64,000 bases of DNA. Source: Hymenolepis diminuta. Taxonomy: Eukaryota > Platyhelminthes > Cestoda > Cyclophyllidea > Hymenolepididae. This document shows, piece after piece, positions 15,201-27,200 of this stretch (position 1 is the first letter of the stretch; each line of letters begins with the position of its first letter). The notes under the pieces were generated by a model. It did not search any database. It was not told the DNA's origin and saw nothing but the letters and a program-made list of their open reading frames with translations. A program made the translations under genes and the position numbers. The DNA is taken from NCBI GenBank assembly GCA_900708905.1, contig CAADRB010000045.1:480086-544085 (forward strand), given 5' to 3'.

Positions 15201-18200
15201 CTGTGTTTGGAGGAGGAATCTTAAAAACAAAAATATTAACAAGTAGCTTTCCTAGACTGATTTTTCAAAATCATTTTTTTTTTCATAAGAAATCATTGCA
15301 TATTCCTCAGTAGCCTTTAAAAAAGTATACTGTATACAATTTCCTTCATTACATTTAGGTGAATGGTTACCGCCTACATGGTCGATCACATGTTGAAGTT
15401 GTTCGCTGCCTTCGTTGCCTTCCAGCTCACATTGAGCTAGTAGTTGCCCGACCCCTTCAAAACTTCGAAGGAGCCAACGGAGACGTTCCTGATGGTGCTT
15501 CCAACTACTTGGGTGAGACAGGCACCACGTTGCACGTCGCCGCCAGCGAAATCGGTTCCGTGGCCACGGGTAGCTTCCTTGATGATTCCTGCGATGGAAG
15601 TGCGTCCAGTTACATAGGGTTTTCACCTGTTGGTCTCCCTATTCATCCTCCAGCTTCAAGAGTTTCTGAATGGATTAGAGGATCTCAATCTGATATGAGT
15701 ATGGCTGGACTCAATGGAACTCTCACAAGGGTACTTATTTCATATATCAATAGTGTATTCGTGTCCCAATTTGATCACATCCTTTTTCCAATTCTAGGGA
15801 CAAGCAATTATATCTCCTATGCCTTCCGCAGCTGCATCGACAGTAGATTGTGAGGTTTTCTCTTCGGCATCTACAGTGATCAGTGAAAACGGTACCCATA
15901 AACCCGTCTGGTCACCTGTTCCGCTCATTGTTATGCTGAAGAGAGATAAACCCGCATTCGGATTCTCTATATCTTCCTACGATGAGGTATAAATACTACT
16001 TATAAATATAAGTAGCTTAAAAATTTGGGCATACTTGTTTTTCATTTATCATTTCTTTGTGAAGATACTTCGGGAACAAAAGGTATACTTTAGACTTATT
16101 CCAATTGCATCGGCGCTATTATCTACTGACCAAATTCCTGCTTACTCTTTTGTTGCATCCCTTATCTATACTGAATGCGTCCGATACAATTTATCAATTA
16201 ATGAGTTCTTTTATATATTCCCCATACTTAATCTCTTTACACTTTAACGGAAAGAAATTTATTGTCATTTCTTATTGCCTACTTTACTTATTTATTTTGC
16301 TGATGATTTATTCTTCTGAATTTCAGACCCTTAAGGTATGATAGTTTTAGCGCTGTAATTTAGGAATAGTACTAAAGTGCTAAATTTTGCCGTAAATGAA
16401 TAATACTTCGGTTAAAGGTTATCCCTCCTATCTTTATATCTCTATTAAATCTGGTGCTTTTCCCTTTCTAATTGCACCTGTTAAACTTAAATGCTATCGA
16501 TTTATTGAAATTTCTGAACTGTGTTGGTGCATTCCAGAAGGTATCAAGAGATATTGATGATGTTACTGACTGAAAAACTTGTTTAATCATTTTTCAAGTT
16601 GCCAATGTCGTCCAGTTTGGTCGTTTTTTGATACAAAGCTTGTTTATTCATGGGGAAGGTCACCCATCAAATACATAAACTGAAGGCCCTCTAAGCTAGG
16701 GAAAAGTTTTTTGAAAACTCTCTCCGTAATAGTTAAACTGGATCAATATGGAGATATATATTTTGCGTGATGCCGTTAATTTGTGGACTTCACTGAATAA
16801 TCTTCGTTATGTAGACAATAAGTTGCAGTTGAAATGTTTTTAAAGAACACTAATATAGCGTCAAGTTGTCTGCCATTTTGTTATTGATGTGTGTTTACTA
16901 AAGTTATGTTGACGCAGTCGGAACTATAGGCTTTTTTAATTAAACTTAATGAGCGATGAATCTAAGAGAATAGGTTAATCGTCCACAGGTCATTTATTTT
17001 TTATGATTCGTTCTGATTTTCAACATTTCAATCGCATTTGCAACCTTGCTCTGCGCCTTTAGCCAAATTATATTATTAATTTCGGAATGAACTTTATTCA
17101 TTTGCTTTTTCCCTATTCCTAGTCCCTGCTGGATGGTTCATATGTCATTAGTCGAACCAGTACGTTAAAACGAGGCATGTCTCTTCGTCGTCGCTCCACG
17201 AGAGCTGCTAACTTATCATCTCCAAGCAGTCGCTACTCAACCATTGGTCGAAGTCGATCCGTTTCTACTGAAACTCGAAGCAAGCGAAATAGTCTCATCA
17301 TAATCAATGAAATCGTCACAGGAGGATGTGTCGACTTGGATGGCCGTATCAAGGTCGGTGATAGGCTGCTCTTTGTCAATGACAAGAAACTTACTCGTGC
17401 CTCTATTGGTGAGGCTGCAAATGCCCTCACAACTGCCCCCCTTGGCTATACTATGATTGGCGTTTCGAAAATGCTTACTGTTCCTCTCAATATGGCTCTT
17501 CAACCTTTTAGTATGTCCTCACCACAGTTTACCGCGGTTGTAAACTCAACTGATGATGATACTGTAACGCTTCAGGTAAAATTTTTATTTCCACTTATTT
17601 AATTTAAGTAGAAATCAGTTTTACTCTTGATAGTTATCTGACTATATATTTTTATTCAATTAACCCTCCCTCCAAATTAACTACTTATTGCACGCACATT
17701 ATATTTATGTTGTGAATCAACAGGCTGTTGGTTTAATGATAAATCCAGTCCCGTGCATGGTTGCCGGATATGTATCTGTTATGCGTTCTCACCCGTTCTT
17801 CTATCTATCCGCAGTAACTAGTAGAGATAAACACCTTTGGGGCGGAATCGGCCTGCAATCATCTCAATTATTTGCTAAACAACTAGTTGATGAGTTAATT
17901 GATTGCGTTATTGGAATTGAAGTCTTTGTGGATGAAGTCATATCAGATTCTTTTGTGAAATTACTTCAAATTACGGAAGAGGGTCCTAATGTGGAGATTT
18001 GTGAAGATATCACTGCTCCAGAAAATATTGATAAACCACTTAATTGTCCAGATATTGGATATTTTGCCTCTCGAACTGCGTTCCCAGTTACTGTGGTGAT
18101 CACAGCTCCAAATGAATTGGTGAAATGCACCTTTGAAGAAGTAGACATATATGATGATGAATACGACGGTCTGGAATCGATTGAGACCTCCTCCGAGCAA

Positions 18201-21200
18201 TCAGAATTTAGTCAATCTTCAGAGGACTGGCTTGCGAGTCTGGAATTTGTCCGTGACACAGAGGTCAGCATGTTACGTTGCTTGGCGTTGTCTCTTACTG
18301 ATAATTAGTTCAAAAGCTCGCTGTCTTGCTTTGGAGTCACGTTGTTGTTGTGACTATTTCGCAAGTACGCCAGTCACACTTAGGTTGCACTTTTGTTGTT
18401 TCTTCATCATCTGATGCTTTTAATTTAAAAGAAAGTGCTTATCCAGTGCCTAGTTATCATTTTTGTATGAATTCATCTTCGGTTGGGTTTGTGCAGCGTT
18501 AAGTCATTGGAATTCTAGGAGATATGTTGTTTGAACGCTATGCATGTTCACTCAAGTGTACTCTGGTGGGTGCAACCGGTTTATTTATTTATCCACTTGT
18601 GTTGTTTATTGAGTTTGGAACGTTGTCATCTATTTTCTCATTGATTTTTTGTTAATATTCTGCTTTATCTCCTTTACTAGGATGAATTCACTCAAGAGCA
18701 CAAGAAGGATCATGTAAGTAGTAGATTGTTTTATTCAAATTCGCTTTTTTAATCTATAATACCTAAAACTAGTTCTACATGGTGAATATAGTAAGTCAAA
18801 TCGTCTTGAAAAAAATCTGAATTTATCTGAAAAATCACTCTGATGTGTTGGATAAAAGTTTAATGAAAGTACATCTTTTTTCGTAAGGTGTTACCGCTTA
18901 ATTCCAGTCCGTATCGTCTAATTCGAAGATCGAATCTTGGAAAGCATTTATCGAGGCTCAGGGATTCCTTTATACCTATTTCCTTATAAATTACTGATGA
19001 AGGTTCTACATCTGCTAGTTTCATTCTTACCCATGGTATTGCGAAAAGCTTTAATCATGGGGAGGCGTCTGAAATGATCCAGCAAGGGACAAAACGAATC
19101 GAATAGAAATAGGTATTGAAGTCACCATACCAAGAGTTTTATTTTTAGCAATTTCGAAGCCCTTATAATGGATATAATTATCTTTGTCTAATTCACATTA
19201 ACTGGCCCTTGGGTTTCTGGGCGGCATGCAGAGCTTTTGAACATATTGTCTAATTGTTGTGACACTTCGGTTCATTTGTATCTTTTTGCAGCCAAAATGA
19301 GACTAGTAGAGGTTTTTATGACGCTATTTGTAAGTTAACTTGAGTTACATGGCATAATTAGTTTTCTAAAGGTTATCAGAAACTGTTTGGATTTACTTTA
19401 GTGTGATTTTTATAAGCCTTTACTAAGACTAGCATTGTTTACAATTAGCTTCGACCAAATAGTACGTATCATTCTCTATTTTCCTTTACTGATAGAACTT
19501 TCCTATCATTTTCGACTAACATTCGCTCTGGTCTCATTGTTATTCGTCTCGCTCTATTCACATACGGCTGTTTTTACAAGACCAGTCTGTGTATCTGCAT
19601 ACTAGTGTATACCCATTTATATTACAGTTGCATTAGTTCTAGAACAATCTGTAACGACTTCTGTTTTAGCCTCTAGATTACTACACTCCACTTTCTCTGG
19701 ACGTGGAAGAAGTTCCTTATCATGCTGCAGCATTGGTTGTTCCAGAAATGGATGCAGCTCTTGAGAAGACTATCATTGTCACCTCGGATACACTTCCTCT
19801 CGGTAAGTTTTCCTTTCTGTCTCTCTTTTTTAATGTCTCTCATATTTATTTTATCCAATATTTCCTAAATAATAGGCTGTGAGCTTGACGCGCTTGCTGC
19901 TGGTGGTGTGGACGGTTGTCGAGTCGTGAAAGTACTTCGTGGAGGCTCTATTGAAAGAGCAGCGGCTTTAGTTCCTGGTGACTATATCACCCGTATTAAC
20001 TCTGACAATCTTCGAAGGGTCACAAATGCGGAGGCTTTCCGTGTTCTTCGAAAAGCGTCAGAATGTACCTCTATCGAGTTCGTTTCATGTTACCTTTTTC
20101 AATAATTTTTTACGTAAATAATTTAAGTAGCTATTCCTTTTTCTTTTCAGAATCGCATACTTACAGGGGGAGAAAGTGATAGCGCATCGAGTTAAATATC
20201 TTCGATCCAAATCATCTGAAGAACCTGAAAATGAGAACTATTATCATCTAAATAGATCTCGCGCTGGTAGTCTGTAAGTTGGGAATTTTCCTTCTGCAAT
20301 CGCCATCGAGGTGCAAAATTATCTTACCTGATTTTGTTTTCTTTTTTTCTACAGTTTGGTAGACCTACCACCGCCTGAGTCGATCATTGTAACTGAACCC
20401 CTGAAGCAAATTTTTGGTGAAAGCGTTCAATCGAACTCAGCCTGGACTCAAACTCGTGAATTGAAGCTTATGAAATTGCCCGAAGAAGATACCTGGGGAC
20501 TTTCTATCACTGGTAAGTCTTGGATCTCAATTTGCAAATCTTAGGCCCCTTGAGTAGTATTTAAGTAGCATGTTCCTTTTCCCCATAGGTCCTGACGTGT
20601 GGACTAACAGTGGTGATGTCAGAATATCGGCTCTACCTCAAGAGGTTTTTCAACCTGTATTTGTTGCCAGTGTCAATGAAAATAGCGCGGCTGGTAGATG
20701 TGGTCTGCTTCAACCCGGTGACATCATTATTGGTGTAAGTGCTATTGATATGTTTAAGTAGTTTTGGTGCTTGTGAATTATAAGTCATTTTATTTCTGGG
20801 ATGATAATTAGTCTCTGTATAATTATTTATAATTCTTATCATTTAGGTGAACGGAATGGATGCTACACGAGTGGGTAGCCGGACAGTGGCTGAATGGATC
20901 CAAACAGCATATTTGGTATCATCCAATTCCGTATCCCAATCGGACGGATCTTCTTCTTCGGAAGAAGAGGAATGGACATTCCTCTACCTCCTTATCCTTA
21001 CACTTCACCCATCTTCCCACACTCAACTGCCTTCCTCGGTCTCTAACGCCTCGTCTTTATCCGCTTCGGCGAAACCCCCCGTTGATCTCAAATCCATTCC
21101 ACCTGTTGCTTTAGCAATTGAATCCTCTGTACTGCCTGGGGTATGTTTTTGTATTTCCGTCCTATTTACTCAAAGACATGGAGATAGGGCTAGAATATTT

Positions 21201-24200
21201 TTTAATGAAGTGTTGAGGAATGTGCTATAGTAATAATCCTGACGTAAAGCTAATTAAAGAGCTGGAATTGGAGTTGCTCTTTTTCAAATCTAATCATCTC
21301 AAAGATATGTAGAATTAAACGGCCTTTTCCAAAATCAGAAGTCTAAAAGTCGGGTTAAAACTCTGGCACCATGGACACTTATATGAATAAAAGAAGAGGA
21401 GACAAAGCAAAATGAAGTGAGGGTAGGAATTGAGAGAGCTAGATATAAATCTCAAACCGACGGCGTGGGCACGGAGGAATTAGCAAAAAGGTGGAATAAG
21501 CTGTAGGGAGAGGGAATGTCGTTTTTTGCTCTTCTTAGTCACTGTGTGACAATTCGGGTGAGAATCTCTATAAGTAACCGTATGCTTATTACAAAAATGT
21601 ATTCGTATGTTTTCACTTCGAGGTGCCACTCATGTTCTATTGTTGTTGTTTGATTTGCTTCACCATGAGTTTCTGAGTTAAACGTTTTAGTCTAAGAGCG
21701 GTTTGATTTGTTAAAGAACCTAATTTTAATCACGCACAAATCGATTACAAGTTTTGACATGTGGAAATTCTTGCCTTTCAAAGGATGGTTGATATGCTTA
21801 GAAGTCCATTTTTGGTCATATTTTTTTGTTGCTTTTGTTAAAGTTTGAGTACTCAAGCACATAAAATTTCTCCTTCAGGAGAACGGTAAAGATGCGCGTC
21901 CTCTGAGTTTCATCTTCAACCCCTCCACACTGGTTCGTTCAGCTTTTGTGTCATCCAATGATTCCTCTTCCATGGAAGAACCAACTTCTGTGGTAAGCGC
22001 CTCTTTTTTCGAACTCGTAAATCGTAAATTTCTTGGAGATGTGGTTCTTTATCGCTTATTGACTCTTTAGAGATTTATCGCTGGATCCTCAAACTTGACT
22101 TTTCATTGAGAAAGCTTCATTTAGTCTCAAATTGAGCCTAATTATATGCAAGTATTATAGAAAACTGATCGAGTTTGTTCCATTCTATTCCGCTTATTTG
22201 TAATATGAATGCTAAGAAGTGTAAATATAAGCACTCCGTGTCCGTATTTTTCAGATCTAAAGAAGGAGAGAGGTAGTTAAACATCTGTTTTCTAAGTACC
22301 ATCCTTAATCTTGGATTAGTTTTAAATCTGATGAATGTCTTTTAACTATTTTTTGAGTTTCAGCTAATTTCTAAACCGTAAATTTCAGTCAATATCAACG
22401 TAATGCTCTACTAATATGCAGATTGAATAATGCAGGCATCCATGCTTTAAACCTGCACAATTGCAGGCGCTAAACATCCAGTATTAAACAAATTTGATCT
22501 GTATTGTGAAATATGTAACTATGGAGTTCCAAATAAATTCAAATCTCTATTCTTGAAAATTAACACGAATGACTCCCAATTTCCCTGCAAACTAATCTCT
22601 AACAAATATGAAAAGCTTTTGTACCCTAAAAGTGTTAAGGTCAAAGAGACGCAAATTGAAAATATTGCATCTTGAAATTTTATTCTCTCTATTTCGTAAA
22701 CTGTTTAAATGGTATTTGTTATCCAAGTATTAATTGATCATTTTTGTTAATCAAATGAAGTTAATTTAAACAGAGTAAGGACTTTCAAATATAGGTAAAA
22801 AGTCAAATACTTGAACATAATTATAAGCCGCAGAAATGGATAGGTAAAGTTAAAAAAGGGGGGAGTCCGAAAAGGTTACCCTATTTGTTTTCCTCATTCG
22901 AGTTGTCGAAAATTCACTTAATGGTCGGTTCACCGCTTTACGTTCTGAACTTCATAACTCGTCCCTTGGATTACTGATCAAGTTCTTGTTCACAACCTCC
23001 AGTGCTTATTGGCCGGTTGTTTGGTTATAATCTGCGGTTCATCTCTTCTTTCGAAGGCCGAAAAAGCAGCATGATTTTTCATGAAATTAATATTGCGAAG
23101 ATCACTGAGCAGAATTCACTTAGAGTGAAGTCTAATGCTTAGAAGTAAAATATCCATAAAGTTGAACTTAATAGTATAAAGCGACTCGAAGATCAATCAC
23201 AAAGTTCACCGTATTCTCTAAATGCTGTACCTGTGAGATACACATTCGCGTGTTTATTTAATATTTCATTTACTAAATATACACTTAAATTAGTATTACC
23301 CTTTTATCCCAGGCTTCACTGGAACAACATGGTGATCTACCTGAGCCACTTGGGGTATCAAATCTAGTGATATCTCCACCAGAAGAGCCTTTGCAGATGC
23401 CTCCACTACCTCCACAAACCTCCAGTGATGCCGACGTTGAATGTCCCTATGGAAACCCCACTGATTATCCCATTCCTCCCCTTCCTTCACAACCTGTTGG
23501 AGTTTCCGAAGCATCATCTAGCACAACACCCCAAGCCGCCACGATGTCTTCCGTATTTACTAAGCAACCGATACCCTCGGTTCAGACTATTGAGTCACAA
23601 TCTGCGTGGAGAAATATTGGTGCTACACAACTGTCTGCATCACTGGGTAAGTTTTTAATGCGTCTGAGATTGGATAATTGGCAAACGCGAGAATTCTTAT
23701 TGGGAAGTAGATTGCCGATCAAAAAATCGTGCTAATCATAGAAAATCTTTTAAGCTTGAAAAACGGTAAAATAGTTCATTAGGGAGTGATGGGATATTAA
23801 CATTAGGAGCTTAAAGGAGTCATTTCATATGAACTCTGGATTCATCAACGATAGAAGTTTGAGTCGAATATTTTCTATGGCCTTCATAGAACTCATAAAA
23901 CTTTTGGCACCATACCCGTAACGGAGTCTCATTGCTGTATAAAAGGTACTCTCAGGTAATCTTTCTTCTCCCTCCGGATCTATATGGGTAGCTAGAAACG
24001 GTGTCATAGTGACAATAGGTGGTAAGTACCGATTCTAAGATACGTAAGTCAGGTTATCGTAATAGTTGATATGATAGTATGGCAGTTAGACTGTGTGCAG
24101 AATAAAATTGTTTTAATATATGTATTTTTTCTTTTTTACTTCAGCTCAGCTAACGCAGAATTACAGAAGACTGGCCTTGCCGGATGATGAAATTCACGTC

Positions 24201-27200
24201 GTTTCTATGGCCTTGACTCCTATCACTTCAGGATCTAATGATGAATCCTCGGCTGATTGCGAATCCGGTCTGGGAATTCGGCTAGTTGGCCATAGAGACA
24301 CGAATTCTCGCGGTGTTTTTATCTGCAGTCTTCGTGAAGGCTCACTAGCTGATCGTACCCCAGGTCTACAGGTTACTGATGAAATCGTGCAGGTACTGCT
24401 TATTTCCTCTTTAAGTAGTAGCCGATTTTCCAAGGTTTTGCTTAACTGTTCTCTTATTTGTTCCAAGGTGAATAATGTCTGCGTAATGGGACTAACTCAC
24501 GTCTCTGCAAAGTTGCTTATCTCCAAGGAAACTGAAATGGCAAGAAGGAGTGGTGGCGCTCTTCCAAAAATTTTCCTTGTGATCCGTCACAATACCGCCT
24601 ACAATGCATCTGTAATGGCTAAACCAACTGCCGGTACAGCTCCTACTGGTTGTGGCCACTTCCTTCACCATTCCGCTCTTCGATCTCCATCTAAAGAGGT
24701 GGTAAGAAATCCACTATATAAGTAGCTTGAATCGATTTAACGCATTGATTATCTTTTGTTCCGTTTCAGCTCTGTCCAGCCAAGAACACAGCTCTTCGAT
24801 TGCCTAAACAAGCAGAATATGATTACTTTGAGGTTAATCTCAATAGGGTATGTTGGAATTTGATTTTTTTAATTAGTCGTATTCTGTAGAATGCTCAGGG
24901 CGGACTAGGTCTCTTCCTTGTGAATATGAATCCTCGAGGAGATATGGGCGTCTTTGTGCAGAGCATGCTCCCAACTAGTCCGGCTGGAATGGTAATTTAA
25001 TTCCTAGTTAATGCAATATGTGTTCTTGTTGTTTCACTGTTTCTTTTAATCAATCCCTTAACTTCCTGCTATGCAGAATAAGAAAAGTAAAATCAAATTA
25101 CCGAAGCTGATGAAGGGACACAAGAATGCTGCTACCGCTACTACTATTGTGAGCCCATAATAAGTGAAAACATCCCTAACTGATTTAGTCTAGACCACCA
25201 TAACTTAACGGTCGACCTCCTTTAGTTCCTATTATTCTCAATGCATGACCTCCTTTTATTCCTTGTTCTTTAAAGTCTGGTCAGGTACGAAGTTGGGATC
25301 GAATTGTGGCAATTGACGGTGAAGCTGTTGAAGATTATGACACTGCGCTGACAAAGCTCTCTGCTTGTCATTCAATGGTTAATCTACGATTTGCTCGAGC
25401 AAGATCACATAACCCAAGGCAAGGTTCAGAGTTGCCCTTAGGTATGAGTTTACCCCGTTCCTTCTCCCCCCATGCCCAACCAACACCTATTCTACTCGGT
25501 GTGGAAACTACAGTGGAAATCCTCCGTACAACTGAAGACCTCGGTTTTTCTATTGTTGGAGGCACTGACTCCCACATGGTTAGTCATTGCTCCTACTGTT
25601 TCTACTTTTACTTATATTGGTGATACATGTATGACCATTCTTCTCTTCTCTAGAGCGGTGTCTTCATTGAAAAGATTCACAAAGGAGGAACTATAGACAG
25701 AGACGGCAGACTACAAGCTTACGACAAAATTCTAGCTGTGAATGACATTGACCTACGTAATGTTACTCATGAGACTGCCACATCGGTATATCATATACAT
25801 CCCTTTCCACTCATTAAATATAAGTAGTTGACCATTATATGATTTCTTATTTTTAGGCATTGAGAGAGACTAAAGATCGTCTTTTGTTAACAATCCTACG
25901 TGGTAGTGGAGCTCTTCCCTTCTCCCTCTCTGAGGTCATGCAAACTTACAGTGTGGCTCTTCAGAAACAACTTGGAACGACATTTGGCCTCGTCTTAGAA
26001 GATAATCAATCTGGTGGTGTTGTTATTGTTAACGTCGTACGTACTCTACTTACATGCTGCTTATGCAAAAATACTCTGTCATTAATGATAAGATACGGCT
26101 TAGGCGTTTCAAGTAGAGTACATACTAGTTTTGTTTATCTAGGTAGAAAGAAGATGGAGGCTGTTATGCCAACATTTTCGCTAAGCAAGAAGCCTGTTTA
26201 TTAGGTAAAACACACGAAAATAAAATGGCGAGTCAGAAGACTTGAAGACAGCCTGGAAATATACATTATTTGTAGTTCCTGTGGTAGGTTGATATTTCTA
26301 TGAAAGCCGTATTGATGCCTGGCCCGAGTTGAATGAACTATAACAGCAGTCAAGCATATCTTACTTTGTTAACTCCTTTAGCTCGGTGAGTAAAATAGTA
26401 TCGTGTTGGTGCAGCAGTTAACGAGCTCGTCCACATATTCAACGATTACGGGTTTGATGGCTATCGATGCACATCTAGTGAACAAAGAGATCAAACGAAA
26501 TGGTTAAATCTGATGAGTGTTGGAAAGTGCTTTCCCATATTTGTTTGGGAGTTATTAAAATGGTAAGCATTTTTGGAGCGCGTGAGATTTTGCCTTTCGC
26601 ATGCTATAAATAACGGAATAAAATGGAACTATCGAATCGTGAGTCTAATAAGGGACATCAAATGCTGGCTTCAGGAAAGGACTGCTTATCACAAACGAGG
26701 GAAAAGAGACGAACAACGTCTCTTATACATAGATTGGGTAAATGAAATATTTATAATATGCGAACAGATATCACGCATTAGCTTATCTCGGTTGAGTGTT
26801 CAGTGTGCTCATCTGTCAAGTCGGAGGTCACGAAATCAACGCTCACCTGTGCACATCCAGTGGTCAGCTCCTTTCGTTGATTCTGACCGACAAGAGGGGC
26901 AGTAGAATACGAGTTTTTTACAACAATTGCTTCAGAATACCTTCCCTTTATCCTAGGTAAGTATTGATAACGTTTCCTCTAAATGATCAGGAAACCTTTT
27001 TTCCTAATCGGATTTGAGAGTTATTCTAAGAGAAAGAGCTTACTAGGTCTCTCTAGACTACCGAAGAGTAAAGAATGCTGACTTAAATCATTAAGCGAAG
27101 TGGGATGGATGGTAATTTGGTCGAACAAGGCAGTCAGTGATAAGCTGGGATCGAGGTCACTTAAGGACATAACTTCGCAAATAATAACTAATAAAAGTAA

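Larger units (their letters stand above)
6627..15460 (+). other. PDZ domain 2 (exons 5-7)
   Basis: Residues about 373-522. The segment WQPIVGPDREI, then VFRVVRPKN and the binding loop LGFS, is followed by an insertion of about 45 residues rich in Pro, Glu and Ser. Next come the core strands HFVHTVLPGGLF, LRPGDELLQVNGYRLHG and IELVVARPL. The Trp..IVGP lead-in is seen before a PDZ of vertebrate MPDZ. A 5.7-kb intron (9684-15358) divides the domain before VNG. Confidence 0.85.

Noticed and set aside
26573..26905. 110-codon open frame in intron 27 of the multi-PDZ gene
   Set aside because: It lies within two SINE-like copies and shares their similarity to other non-coding copies.
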